Shown piece after piece: positions 16,998-25,457 of a stretch of DNA of 64,000 nucleotides. Location of the stretch: positions 2,660,001 through 2,724,000 of the forward strand of contig NZ_JBAJNS010000001.1 of the NCBI RefSeq assembly GCF_037911585.1, given 5' to 3'. The number at the start of each line of letters is the position of its first letter. Position 1 is the first letter of the stretch. Source of the stretch: Streptomyces sp. GSL17-111. Its GTDB lineage: Bacteria; Actinomycetota; Actinomycetes; Streptomycetales; Streptomycetaceae. The translations under genes were made by a program, and so were the position numbers. Below the pieces are notes generated by a model. That model saw only the letters and a program-made list of their open reading frames with translations, was not told the origin of the DNA and ran no database searches.

Positions 16998-17710
16998 GGG
17001 GGCGGGGGTTGGAGGGGTTGGGGTTCGGTGAGGTTCCGTTGTTGGACCCGCTGGTGTATCCGGGGCGGTCGGTGGCGGAGCCGGTGGTGTTGTGCGGGGA
17101 CGAGTTGCTGTCGCTCGGGCGGGTGGATGAGGCGGCGTTCGTCGCGGAGGGGCGGGTTCCGGTGCTGGCGGTGGGGTCGAACGCGGCACCGGCCCAGTTG
17201 CGGCACAAGTTCGCGTTGGGCGGGGTCTCCGGGACGGTGCCGATGGTGCCGGTCCGGGTGGGCGGTCTGGCGGTCGGCCACTCGGGGCACGTCAGCGTGG
17301 CCGGGTACGTGGCGTACTCTCCGTTCCCGGCGGCGGGCACGGTGTCGGACGTCGTTCTGCTGTGGTTGGAAGAGGGGCAGTTGGGGGTCGTCGACGCCTC
17401 GGAACGGGTCAACTACCGGCGGGTGGAGCTGCCCCGTGACCGTTTTCCCGTGCGGGGCTGCCGCCGTGGAGTGCACGTCTACGTGTCCTCCCGAGGGCTG
17501 CTGGCCGGGGCCGGGGGCGCGCCCCGGGAGGCCGGGGACCAGCGGCGGGTGATGGGCGAGCTTCTGGCCGCCTCACCACGGCTTCGGGAGGTGCTCGGGG
17601 CCTCGCCCGAGGAGTGGGTGCGGCGGGTGGCGGCCGATCACCGGCTGTGCGGCGCCGCGTCTGTTCTGCTCGTCGAGGAGGGTTTCGTGCTGGGCAATCC
17701 GCTGGCCTAG
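16994..17710 (+). CDS. Conserved protein of unknown function, cyclotransferase-like motif
   Basis: 238 residues, no signal peptide or membrane segment. The central stretch VPVLAVGSNAAPAQLRHKF recalls the YGSN substrate loop of gamma-glutamylcyclotransferase-like proteins, and VNYRRVEL follows about 95 residues later, as in that fold, but the match is weak. The start GTG overlaps the PPOX stop (GTGA), so the two genes are coupled. Function is not known; the cyclotransferase idea is an inference only. Confidence 0.6.
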   Translation: MRGRGLEGLGFGEVPLLDPLVYPGRSVAEPVVLCGDELLSLGRVDEAAFVAEGRVPVLAVGSNAAPAQLRHKFALGGVSGTVPMVPVRVGGLAVGHSGHVSVAGYVAYSPFPAAGTVSDVVLLWLEEGQLGVVDASERVNYRRVELPRDRFPVRGCRRGVHVYVSSRGLLAGAGGAPREAGDQRRVMGELLAASPRLREVLGASPEEWVRRVAADHRLCGAASVLLVEEGFVLGNPLA

Positions 17711-17798
17711 CGGGCCGGCGGGCGTCACCAGGACCGGGGAACTTCACGGGCCCGGTCGGCGTTGCCGGGGCACGGACATCTTGAGGGAGGGGTGCGAC

Positions 17799-18368
17799 AT
17801 GGGGTGGTTGCGCAGACCGGTCGTCGCGGGCGGGCTGGTGCTGGGCCTCGCGGTGGCGGCGGTGGGGCTGTACCTGTTCCAGCCGTGGAAGCTGTGGACG
17901 GACGAGACGGTGAACGAGGCGCTGCCGTCCTCCGATCCGGTGGCCGTGGAGTCGGAGAAGCCGGGGGCTGCCGAAGAGCCGGGCGCTGCGGAGGAGTCGG
18001 CGGAACCGACGGGTCCGATGACGCTGGCCGAAGGGCGGTTCATCACCCACGAGCACGCCACCGAGGGCACGGTGAAGATCGTGGACCTGGGCGACGGTGA
18101 GCGCGTCCTGCGTCTGGAGGGGCTGGACACCAGCAACGGTCCGGACCTGAAGGTGTGGATCACCGATGCCGAGGTACTGCCCGGTGAGGAGGGCTGGGGC
18201 GTGTTCGACGACGGCGCGTACCTGGACCTCGGGAAGCTGAAGGGCAACAAGGGGAACCAGAACTACGCGCTCCCCGCCGATGCCGACCTGGACACCTACA
18301 GCAGCGTCAGTATCTGGTGCGACCGGTTCAACGTGTCCTTCGGCGCTGCGGAATTGGCGCGCGTCTGA
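17799..18368 (+). CDS. Membrane-anchored DM13-domain protein
   Basis: 189 residues from an ATG with GGGAGGGGT upstream. One N-terminal helix (residues about 6-26) anchors it, followed by an acidic Glu/Ala/Pro linker and a DM13-like domain (about 75-185): GRFITHEHATEGTVKIVDLGDG, given in part, DTSNGPDLKVWITDA, GAYLDLGKLKGNKGNQNYALP and the C-terminal SIWCDRFNVSFGAAEL. DM13 domains are proposed to take part in redox reactions through the conserved Cys, which is present here. It lies alone on the plus strand, convergent with the lipoprotein gene. Confidence 0.82.
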   Translation: MGWLRRPVVAGGLVLGLAVAAVGLYLFQPWKLWTDETVNEALPSSDPVAVESEKPGAAEEPGAAEESAEPTGPMTLAEGRFITHEHATEGTVKIVDLGDGERVLRLEGLDTSNGPDLKVWITDAEVLPGEEGWGVFDDGAYLDLGKLKGNKGNQNYALPADADLDTYSSVSIWCDRFNVSFGAAELARV

Positions 18369-18426
18369 GGTAGGCGGGGGCGGTAGGCGGGGCTGGCCTT
18401 CGGGGTGCTCGCCCGCCGAGCGGCCG

Positions 18427-19170
18427 TCATCGCCCCGCCTCCGCGGCCCGGAGCACGCTGATGTCGCCGTTGCTGGTGTTCAGGTCGAGCCGGTGGGCCC
18501 CCGATCGGTCGTCGGGCACCTCGATGTTCGTGTCGCCGTTGCTCGTTCGGGCGGTCACCCGGTAGTCGGCCTTCGGCACAGTCACCGTGATGTCGCCGTT
18601 GGACGTCTTGGCACGGACGTCCGACGCGGTGCGGGAGGCCAGCGTGACCTCTCCGTTCGAGGTTTCCACCACGATGCGGGGTCCTTCGATGTCTTCTCCG
18701 GTGATGCGCCCGTTGGACGTCCGCACCTGCACGGGGCCGGTCACCCGGTTCATCTCGACGCGGCCGGAGTCGGTCGTCACGTCCACGGCGCCCACGTCGG
18801 CCACGCTGATCATGCCGCTGGACACCTCGCCGCGCACGGGCACGCCGGTGGGTACGTCGACGGTGTACCGCACCGAGCAGCGGTTTCCGCACCCGCCGAG
18901 GTACAGCTCTCCGTCCTCGATCCGATGCGTGGCGCCGTCCGGTTCGTCGCCCCGGTACTCGACCTCGCGGTGGAGGGTGAGTCTGCCGTCGTCCGTGCCG
19001 TTCACCGTGACGCTGCCCGCGTCGTTGTCGATCCGTACCGAGGTGATCCTTCCGGACAGCTCACTCTCGTCCTCGAAGGTCTCGCCCTGCACGAGGCCGC
19101 AGGCGGTCAGGCCACCGGTGGCGAGGCCGGCCGCGATGAGGACGCCGAGGCCACGAAGCCGCTGAGGCAT
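18427..19170 (-). CDS. DUF4097 beta-repeat lipoprotein
   Basis: 247 residues. The N-terminus is a lipoprotein signal with lipobox LTAC (Cys about residue 24). The rest is a beta-helical DUF4097 domain built from short repeats in which T-S-N-G recurs five times (VRTSNGRIT, VETSNGEVT, AKTSNGDIT, ARTSNGDTN, LNTSNGDIS). Two cysteines (GGCGNRCS) may form a disulfide. Such proteins are putative surface adhesin-like lipoproteins of unknown role. It is followed by a 195-base gap to the reductase gene on the same strand. Confidence 0.85.
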   Translation of the reverse strand: MPQRLRGLGVLIAAGLATGGLTACGLVQGETFEDESELSGRITSVRIDNDAGSVTVNGTDDGRLTLHREVEYRGDEPDGATHRIEDGELYLGGCGNRCSVRYTVDVPTGVPVRGEVSSGMISVADVGAVDVTTDSGRVEMNRVTGPVQVRTSNGRITGEDIEGPRIVVETSNGEVTLASRTASDVRAKTSNGDITVTVPKADYRVTARTSNGDTNIEVPDDRSGAHRLDLNTSNGDISVLRAAEAGR

Positions 19171-19365
19171 GGAACTCCCCTTGATCGATAGGTCACCGTA
19201 CGGGTGCGGAGTGTCGGACCCGCCCTGCCGGACGCCGACGCGCGTTCGACGCTAGCCGCGGCCGCGCGGGCGCGACCATGGGGCAAACCCCCGGCCGTGA
19301 CCGAGGGTCGTCCACACCCGGTGACTGGTCCGGGCCCGCCTCCCGTGGCACGGCCCGGGACGACG

Positions 19366-19941
19366 TCAGGCGCGGTCGAGGGTGAGGACGGTGCAGCCGT
19401 TGGAGAAGGTGCGGCTGTCGGTGAGCGTGAACGCCGTGGGGTTGAACGCGGTGGTGAACGCGGGGATGCCCGCACCGGCCACGACGGGGTACTTCTTCAC
19501 GATCAGCCGGTCGATCTCCGTGAGGAGGATGCCCGCGAGACGGCCGCCCCCGGCCAGGTAGACGCCCAGCGGGCCGTCCTCCGCCTTGAGCCGGCGCACC
19601 AGAGCGACGGGGTCCTCGGCGGTGATCGTGACGGCCGGGTCGGAGGACTCGGTGAGCGTCCGGCTGCAGACGTAGGTGCGCAGGTGAGCGTAGGGATCGG
19701 TGATGCCCTCCCGGAGGGCGGGCTCGTAGGTGCGGCGGCCCATGAGGACGGTGTCGAACCGCCGGTTCGGGCGGTCCGCAGAGCCGAGGGAGGCGCGGAC
19801 GTGGGTCGGGAGCACTTCCGGGTACTCCGCGTCCATGTGGGCGATGTGGTCGTCGGCGAGGGGGTAGAAGTCGACCTCGTCATCGGGCCCGGCGATGAAG
19901 CCGTCGAGGGAGAGGCCGACGTAGTAGGTGAGTTCGCGCAT
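19366..19941 (-). CDS. Dihydrofolate reductase-family protein (RibD C-terminal-like)
   Basis: 191 residues from an ATG with a perfect GAGGAGA ribosome site. It begins with YYVGLSLDGFIAGPDDEVDF and has FDTVLMGRRTYE, VYLAGGGRLAGILL and DRLIVKKYPVVAGAGIPAF, the pattern of RibD-C/YyaP-type reductases that use NADPH on unknown pterin- or pyrimidine-like substrates. It is divergent from a TetR gene, with a 100-base control region holding a palindrome, so the TetR protein probably represses it. Confidence 0.85.
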   Translation of the reverse strand: MRELTYYVGLSLDGFIAGPDDEVDFYPLADDHIAHMDAEYPEVLPTHVRASLGSADRPNRRFDTVLMGRRTYEPALREGITDPYAHLRTYVCSRTLTESSDPAVTITAEDPVALVRRLKAEDGPLGVYLAGGGRLAGILLTEIDRLIVKKYPVVAGAGIPAFTTAFNPTAFTLTDSRTFSNGCTVLTLDRA

Positions 19942-19977
19942 GGTTCTCCTCGGGGAAGCGGCTGGAGCAGCCTTAAT

Positions 19978-20007
19978 CACTACAGCTATAGTGGTACGCC
20001 TGTAGTG
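19978..20007. promoter_or_regulatory. Probable TetR operator
   Basis: A 16-bp near-palindrome at 19978-19993 (CACTACAGCTATAGTG, 14 of 16 positions symmetric about AGCT) is followed by a third half-site CTGTAGTG at 20000-20007. It sits between the divergent reductase and TetR genes, where it could control both promoters. Confidence 0.65.
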
Positions 20008-20041
20008 GTTCAGGCAAGCGGAATATCCGAGGAGGACCGCC

Positions 20042-20626
20042 GTGGTGCGCACGAACCCGGAGCGGCGCGCGGCGTTGCTGCACGCCGCCATCGACGTGCT
20101 GGCCGAGGAGGGAGCGCGCGGGCTGACGTTCCGGGCGGTGGACGAGCGGGCCGCCGTGCCGAAGGGGACGGCGTCCAACTACTTCGCCGGCCGCGACGCG
20201 TTGCTGCGGGAGGCGGGGCAGTACCTCTTCGTCCGCCTCACCCCGGACCCCGAGTACGTCGCGGAGCGCATGAGCCGTCCGCCCACCAAGGCGCTGGACG
20301 TCGTCCTGATGCGCGACATCGTGGAACGGGCCCGGTCGGACCGCAACGGCTTCCTGGCCATGCTGGAGCTGCGCCTGGAGGCCACCCGACGCCCGGAACT
20401 CCGGGAGGCGTTCACCGAGCACTACCGGGCGAACCTGGAGGAGAACGTCCGGGCCCACGTGGAGGGTGGTTTCCCCGGCGACCGGTCGACGGTCGTGATG
20501 CTCTACCTGGCGATGACCGGGCTCCTGGTCGAGTACCTCACGCTGCCCGGGGTGCTGGACGCGGCCGAGAGCTCGCTGGACGACCTCGTCGCCTCACTCG
20601 TGGACGTCATCGTCCCGGAGCAGTGA
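20042..20626 (+). CDS. TetR-family regulator
   Basis: 194 residues. The HTH is at about 10-55 (LLHAAIDVLAEEGARGLTF, then VPKGTASNYFAGRDALL). The GTG start has GAGGAGG 5-6 bases upstream. The C-terminal ligand domain is helical with no recognised effector. It is divergent from the reductase gene and likely binds the palindrome between them, repressing both. Confidence 0.87.
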   Translation: MVRTNPERRAALLHAAIDVLAEEGARGLTFRAVDERAAVPKGTASNYFAGRDALLREAGQYLFVRLTPDPEYVAERMSRPPTKALDVVLMRDIVERARSDRNGFLAMLELRLEATRRPELREAFTEHYRANLEENVRAHVEGGFPGDRSTVVMLYLAMTGLLVEYLTLPGVLDAAESSLDDLVASLVDVIVPEQ

Positions 20627-20657
20627 AGCGCCCCTCCGGTCGGGGGCCCGGCACAGG

Positions 20658-20700
20658 CCGACGGCCCTGGCGTCGGGGGGTGGTCCGCCAGGGCCGTCGG
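20658..20700. terminator. Strong hairpin terminator between convergent genes
   Basis: A perfect 15-bp inverted repeat, CCGACGGCCCTGGCG (20658-20672) and its complement (20686-20700), separated by 13 bases, lies between the convergent TetR and M23 genes and can serve both strands. Confidence 0.75.
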
Positions 20701-20780
20701 AGCGGGGTGCCCCCGTCGCCGGGGGGTGTGTCGTGCGGTACGGGCGCGCGGGGCCGGACGTTCACCCGCGCCGTGCAACC

Positions 20781-21833
20781 TCAGATGCTCAGGCCCTTGC
20801 CGCGCAGCCAGGCCAGCGGGTCGACGGTGTCGGTGCCGCCGGGACGCACCTCAAGGTGGAGGTGGGGGCCGGAGGAGTTGCCGGTGGAGCCGACGCGGCC
20901 GATGGTGTCGCCCGTGGTGACCTGGCCACTGGTGCGCGTCATCGATGACAGGTGGCAGTACCAGATCTCGGTGCCGTCCTCGAGTTCGAGCACGATGCGG
21001 TACCCGTAGGAACCGGCCCAGCCGGCCTCCTTGATGGTGCCGCTGTGCACCGCCTTGACGGGCGTGCCGCTCGGTGCGGCGAAGTCCTGGCCGGTGTGGT
21101 TGTTGGACCACATGCTGCCGGAGTCGCCGTAGCTCGAGGTGAGCTGGAAGTTCGCCAGGGGGAGGGCGTAGCTGGCGGCGAGCTTGCGCAGCCGCTCCTC
21201 CTCGGCCTTGCGCTTGCGCTCCTCCTCGGCCTTGCGCTGACGCTCGGCCTCCGCTTCGGCCTCGGCCTTCGCCTCGGCTTCCGCCTTCTTCTCGGCCTCG
21301 GAGGCGGCGGCCTTCGCGGCGGCGGCGACGGCTTCCTGACGGGCCGTGGCGTCGGCGGCGGACTGCTGGTGGTCGGCCTGGGCGAGGATGCGGGCGCGGA
21401 GCGCCTCGCCGGCGTCGGTGTGGCCGTTCTCGACGTCGGCGGCGGTGAGCGTGGCCTGGGTGAGCGGCGCTGCGACCGGAGCTGCTTCGGAGAGGTCGTC
21501 CTCCGGCAGGAAGGCTTCGGCTCCGGGTATGTCGTCGGTGAGGCCGGAGAGGTCGGGCATGGTCAGCGGGGCGCTGGTCTTGGGACCGGCCGTGGCGATA
21601 CCGCCGGCGCCGATGGCGGCGACCATGCCGACCCCCAGGACGGCACTGCTGCGCGCCATGCCGGAACGCTGCCGGGCGACGCGGTGGCGTCCGCGGACGG
21701 GGCGCACGGTGTCCTCGGTGGGATTCCACTCGGTGAACGTGGTGCTGTCCTCAACGGACGGGCCGAAGACCTGATAGTCGTCCGAGGCTTCGCCTGCGTA
21801 CGCGGTCTCGGTGGCATGCCTGCTCGACGCCAC
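20781..21833 (-). CDS. M23-family cell-wall endopeptidase
   Basis: 350 residues from a GTG (VASSRHATETAYAGE) with AAAGGAG about 10 bases upstream. A hydrophobic signal/anchor lies at about 62-85 (VLGVGMVAAIGAGGIATA), then a long Ala/Glu/Lys coiled coil (about 165-215, AEAEAEAERQRKAEEERK), then the LytM/M23 domain (about 230-345) with zinc motifs H-T-G-Q-D-F and H-L-H-L-E-V intact. It should cut peptidoglycan cross-links outside the membrane. A c-di-AMP riboswitch sits directly upstream and controls it, as for other cell-wall hydrolases in Streptomyces. Confidence 0.92.
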   Translation of the reverse strand: MASSRHATETAYAGEASDDYQVFGPSVEDSTTFTEWNPTEDTVRPVRGRHRVARQRSGMARSSAVLGVGMVAAIGAGGIATAGPKTSAPLTMPDLSGLTDDIPGAEAFLPEDDLSEAAPVAAPLTQATLTAADVENGHTDAGEALRARILAQADHQQSAADATARQEAVAAAAKAAASEAEKKAEAEAKAEAEAEAERQRKAEEERKRKAEEERLRKLAASYALPLANFQLTSSYGDSGSMWSNNHTGQDFAAPSGTPVKAVHSGTIKEAGWAGSYGYRIVLELEDGTEIWYCHLSSMTRTSGQVTTGDTIGRVGSTGNSSGPHLHLEVRPGGTDTVDPLAWLRGKGLSI

Positions 21834-21859
21834 GGGGGCGTTCTCCTTTCCTTCCTTCT

Positions 21860-22034
21860 CGCCTACCGGGTTAGCTGACGGGTTCGGAGCAGGAAGGTCT
21901 CCTACGGGCACGGATGCCCGATTCACCCCAAAGAGTGGTTCCCCGGTTCCTTGAGTGCATCTGGTGCTGCGGGTTGTGCAGTTGTGGTGCAGCCGTGTTG
22001 CCAGTTGATGCACGGTCAGGATTCGGCCAAGGCG
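21860..22034 (-). promoter_or_regulatory. ydaO/yuaA c-di-AMP riboswitch
   Basis: Read on the minus strand, the leader has the conserved blocks of this riboswitch: CCGAATCCTGA near the 5' end, GGAACCGGGGAACC, GGGGTGAATC, a variable arm (GGGCATCCGTGCCCGTAGGAG), then GCTCCGAACCCGTCAGCTAA and CCGGTAGGCGA, here quoted in pieces. A closing stem can form between CGCCU at 22030-22034 and AGGCG at 21860-21864. It ends 27 bases before the M23 start. In Streptomyces this class lowers expression of wall hydrolases when c-di-AMP is high. Confidence 0.9.
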
Positions 22035-22231
22035 CACGGTGCCGCCTCTGTGGCGGCAGTGACGACCGCGCTGCGTTATCGAACGTTAATAGACTCGCGG
22101 CACATATTCCAAGCGTTCTCGGCAACAAGAGGCCGCTCCCGCCAGGACTTTCACCGCTCGCCGGGACAGAAACGGGCATAACCGCCGAGTAAAAGGTTGC
22201 CCAACAGCCGGGGATCGTGGCCAAGTCGTCA

Positions 22232-23527
22232 TCACAGGTGTTTCGTGCCGTCACGGTAGGTGACGGCCAGGAGTGCCAGGTCGTCGGACGGTGGCCCGCC
22301 GGTGTACCGGGCGACGTCGGCGAGCACGGCGTCCAGGAGCTCGTCCGGCCCGCCGCGCGTCCACTCGTGCGCCCGGAAGCGCTCGGAGAGGTCGTAGAAG
22401 ACACCGTGGGGATCGCGGGCCTCGGTCAGGCCGTCGGTGTTCATGAGCAGCGTCGCACCGACGGGGAAGGACACCCGGCCCACCGGTGGCGGGACGGCTC
22501 CCTCGGCGGGCAGGGCGGCCAGCCCGAGGGGCGGGGCCGGTTCGACGGGTTCCACGCGCTCCAGCCGCCCGTCCGGGTGGATGAGCCACGGCGTGGGGTG
22601 CCCGCAGTTGACGACGCGCAGGCGCCCGTCGTCCGTCACCTCGACGAGCACGGCCGTGGTGAACCCCTCCATGGAGTCGACGCTGCCCGCGCGCCGTCTG
22701 CCCTCCCGGCGCAGAGCCCGGTCCAGCCGGACGGCGACCTGCGCGAGGTCCGGCTCCGTGTCCGCCGCCTCCCGGAAGGCGCCCAGGACGATGACGACCG
22801 AACCGACCGCCTCCAGACCCTTGCCGCGCACGTCCCCGACGAGGAGCCGGACGCCGTGGGGCGTGGCCTGCACGGCGTAGAGGTCGCCGCCGATGCTCGC
22901 GTCCTCGCGGGCCGCCTGGTAGCGGGCGGCGATCACCAGGGGGCCCAGCTCGTGCTCGGGCGGCGGGAGGAGGGCGAGCTGGGCGGCCTCGGCGATGTCG
23001 CGGGCCGAGGCCAGACGTCTCTCACCGCGCCGTACGACGCGGTTCAAGGCGACCGCGAGGACCGACACGGTGGCCACCGTGGCCACGCGCAGGGAGCCCT
23101 CGAAGAGGTCGATGCCCTCGTTGATGTGCAGCAGCCAGACGAGGGCGATGGTCGACACCACGCCGGTGACGGCGGTGGCGCGGGCCGAGTACAGGGGAGC
23201 CGCGACGAGGGGGGCGGCGGCGAAGAGGGCGGCGAAGACGAAGTCGGTCGGAGTGAGGGCCTGCGCGGCGGAGCCGACGGCGATGAGCACGGGGGGCAGC
23301 CACAGGGACAGACGACGGCCGAGCGACTCCCGCGGCCGGGACGCCGTCCTCGTCCGATCCGGCGCGAACGGCGCGCCCCCGCGGGCGCCGGCCGCGTCGG
23401 CCGCGCCGCCCGCGCCGGACCCTCGTCGTCGCCTACCCACGGGCCCCACTGTGACCATTCCTGCCGGTGGGGGCGAGCGGGCCGGTCCATTCGGTGGGGC
23501 CGGCCCGGATCCCCACGCATGGGTCAT
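22232..23527 (-). CDS. Membrane PP2C/SpoIIE-type phosphatase
   Basis: 431 residues. An Arg/Pro-rich leader is followed by three to four membrane helices (about 75-165: LWLPPVLIAVGSAAQAL, FVFAALFAAAPLVAAPL, AVTGVVSTIALVWLLHI, VATVATVSVLAVAL) and a cytosolic SpoIIE phosphatase (about 180-425) with GGDLYAV, VGDVRGKGLEA, TDGLTEARDP and the final SDDLALLAV metal motifs. The likely substrate is a phosphorylated anti-anti-sigma factor, none of which is encoded nearby. Start chosen for a GGTG site; an ATG at 23458 is also possible. It is divergent from the DrrAB transporter. Confidence 0.85.
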   Translation of the reverse strand: MTHAWGSGPAPPNGPARSPPPAGMVTVGPVGRRRRGSGAGGAADAAGARGGAPFAPDRTRTASRPRESLGRRLSLWLPPVLIAVGSAAQALTPTDFVFAALFAAAPLVAAPLYSARATAVTGVVSTIALVWLLHINEGIDLFEGSLRVATVATVSVLAVALNRVVRRGERRLASARDIAEAAQLALLPPPEHELGPLVIAARYQAAREDASIGGDLYAVQATPHGVRLLVGDVRGKGLEAVGSVVIVLGAFREAADTEPDLAQVAVRLDRALRREGRRRAGSVDSMEGFTTAVLVEVTDDGRLRVVNCGHPTPWLIHPDGRLERVEPVEPAPPLGLAALPAEGAVPPPVGRVSFPVGATLLMNTDGLTEARDPHGVFYDLSERFRAHEWTRGGPDELLDAVLADVARYTGGPPSDDLALLAVTYRDGTKHL

Positions 23528-23626
23528 CTTTTCACCAAATCAATCAGTATGCCTTCTCTAAGCGATCTGTGGAGGAATGTCGGTGTCCTGGGTCACAGTT
23601 GTTGTGGAGGACGGAGGGACTTGCTG

Positions 23627-24640
23627 ATGAGTTACGCGATCCAGGCCGAGGGCCTGACGAAGCGGTTCAAGGAGACGCAGGCGCTCGACGGGGTGGACCT
23701 GGCGGCGCGGACGGGCAGCGTCCTCGGGCTGCTCGGCCCCAACGGCGCGGGCAAGACGACGGCCGTCCGCATCTTCGCCACGTTGATCCGGCCGGACGGC
23801 GGCCGGGCGGTGGTCGCGGGGCACGACGTCGCGCGGGAGCCCGGCAGGGTGCGGGCGGCCGTCGGGCTGACGGGCCAGTACGCGGCGGTCGACGAGAACC
23901 TGACCGGCACCGAGAACCTGCTGCTGATCGGACGCCTGCTCGGCATGCCACGGCGCGCGGCGAAGGGCAGGGCCGCCGAGCTGCTGGAGCGGTTCCAGCT
24001 CAGCGAGGCCGGTGGGCGCGCGGTGAAGGGATTCTCCGGCGGGATGCGCCGTCGGCTGGACCTCGCGGCGAGCCTGGTCGGCCGTCCGCAGATCCTCTTC
24101 CTCGACGAGCCGACGACGGGGCTGGACCCGCACAGCCGGGGCGAGGTCTGGGACATGCTGCGGGGGCTGGTCGCCGAGGGCGTCACGGCGCTGCTCACCA
24201 CCCAGTACCTGGAGGAGGCCGACAAGCTGGCCGACGAGGTCGTCGTCATCGACAAGGGCCGGGTCATCGCCGAGGGCACGCCGGACGAGCTGAAGTCCGC
24301 CGTGGGCGGCCAGGTCCTCCAGCTGCGCCCCCTGCGGTCCGAGGACCTGGACGCCGTGCACGCGCTGGTCACGGAGGCCGCCGGCGGGGAGACCCACATC
24401 GAGTCCGGGATGATCATCGCGCCCGTGAAGGACCCGGCCCTGATGCCGGCCGTCGTGCGGCGACTGGACCGCGCGGACATACCGATCGGTGAGCTCGCGC
24501 TGCGCCGCTCCTCGCTCGACGAGGTGTTCCTCGCCCTGACCGGGCACCGGGCGGCGCCCGCGCAGCGGCCGGAGGAGCAGCCGAGCTCGCCGGACGACGC
24601 GGCGTTCGAGCGGGTGGGCAGCACGAGGGGCGGGTCATGA
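23627..24640 (+). CDS. DrrA-type ABC transporter ATP-binding protein
   Basis: 337 residues. Walker A is LGPNGAGKTTAVR (about 42-54), the signature is FSGGMRRRLDLAASL (about 138-152), and Walker B with catalytic Glu is ILFLDEPTTGLDP. The C-terminal extension after residue 230 (RRSSLDEVFLALTGH) is typical of daunorubicin-resistance type exporters. The ATG at 23627 has GGAGGG eight bases upstream. Its stop overlaps the permease start (ATGA). The pair likely exports a hydrophobic compound. Confidence 0.92.
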   Translation: MSYAIQAEGLTKRFKETQALDGVDLAARTGSVLGLLGPNGAGKTTAVRIFATLIRPDGGRAVVAGHDVAREPGRVRAAVGLTGQYAAVDENLTGTENLLLIGRLLGMPRRAAKGRAAELLERFQLSEAGGRAVKGFSGGMRRRLDLAASLVGRPQILFLDEPTTGLDPHSRGEVWDMLRGLVAEGVTALLTTQYLEEADKLADEVVVIDKGRVIAEGTPDELKSAVGGQVLQLRPLRSEDLDAVHALVTEAAGGETHIESGMIIAPVKDPALMPAVVRRLDRADIPIGELALRRSSLDEVFLALTGHRAAPAQRPEEQPSSPDDAAFERVGSTRGGS

Positions 24641-25446
24641 CGGCGACGACGATCACCGCGCCCCTCACGAAGGGGGGCCGGGTCCGCCCGGGCGCCGGTC
24701 TGCGGCAGACGGGGACGATGGCGTGGCGCAGCCTGGTGTCCGTCAAGCACAACCCGCTCGAGCTGGTCGACTACAGCATCACGCCGATCATGTTCGTGTT
24801 CCTCTTCACCTACGTGTTCGGCGGGCAGATGGCCGGTTCGCCGGAGGCATACCTGCAGTACGCGCTGCCCGGCATCATCGTGCAGAACACCCTGTTCATG
24901 ACCATGTACACGGCCATGTCACTCAACAGCGATCTGACCAAGGGCGTCTTCGACCGACTGCGCAGCCTGCCCATAGCCCGCTCGGCCCCCCTCTTCGGGC
25001 GGATCGCCGCCGATCTGGCCAAGCAGCTGTGGGCGATGTTGCTGATGCTGGCTCTCGGCGCGGTGCTGGGCTTCCGGATCACCGGCGGTCTTGAGGGCTT
25101 CGTGGGCGCAGCCCTGCTGCTCCTGGTGTTCGCACTCGCCGTGTCCTGGAGCGCCGTGCTCATCGGCATGCTCGCCGGTGACCCGGAGAAGGTGCAGGTC
25201 TTCGCCTTCACCCTGATCTTCCCGATCACCTTCACCAGCAGCGCGTTCGTCCGCGTCGAGACGATGCCGGGTTGGCTGCAGGCGTGGGTGGACATCAACC
25301 CGGTCACCCACCTGTCCGACGCCTTCCGCGGGCTGCTGGTGGGCGGGGAGATCGCGGGGCCGGTGCTGTGGTCGCTGGCCTGGGCGGCGGGCATAGCCGC
25401 CGTCTTCATCCCGCTGGCGCTGCGCGCCTACCGCGCTCGCGCCTGA
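24637..25446 (+). CDS. DrrB-type ABC-2 permease
   Basis: 269 residues with six membrane helices and the ABC-2 layout: MAWRSLVSVKHNPLELVDYS at the front, PIMFVFLFTYVFGG, an ABC2 signature around FDRLRSLPIARSAPL, and the late NPVTHLSDAFRGLL. It starts within the stop codon of the ATP-binding gene, so the two are translationally coupled. Convergent with dedA 11 bases downstream. Confidence 0.92.
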   Translation: MTATTITAPLTKGGRVRPGAGLRQTGTMAWRSLVSVKHNPLELVDYSITPIMFVFLFTYVFGGQMAGSPEAYLQYALPGIIVQNTLFMTMYTAMSLNSDLTKGVFDRLRSLPIARSAPLFGRIAADLAKQLWAMLLMLALGAVLGFRITGGLEGFVGAALLLLVFALAVSWSAVLIGMLAGDPEKVQVFAFTLIFPITFTSSAFVRVETMPGWLQAWVDINPVTHLSDAFRGLLVGGEIAGPVLWSLAWAAGIAAVFIPLALRAYRARA

Positions 25447-25457
25447 AGGGTTGCCGG

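Noticed and set aside
20952..21878. Long rightward frame opposite the M23 gene
   Set aside because: It is the mirror of a GC-rich coding strand with a coiled coil, gives Gly/Leu low-complexity sequence and has no ribosome site.
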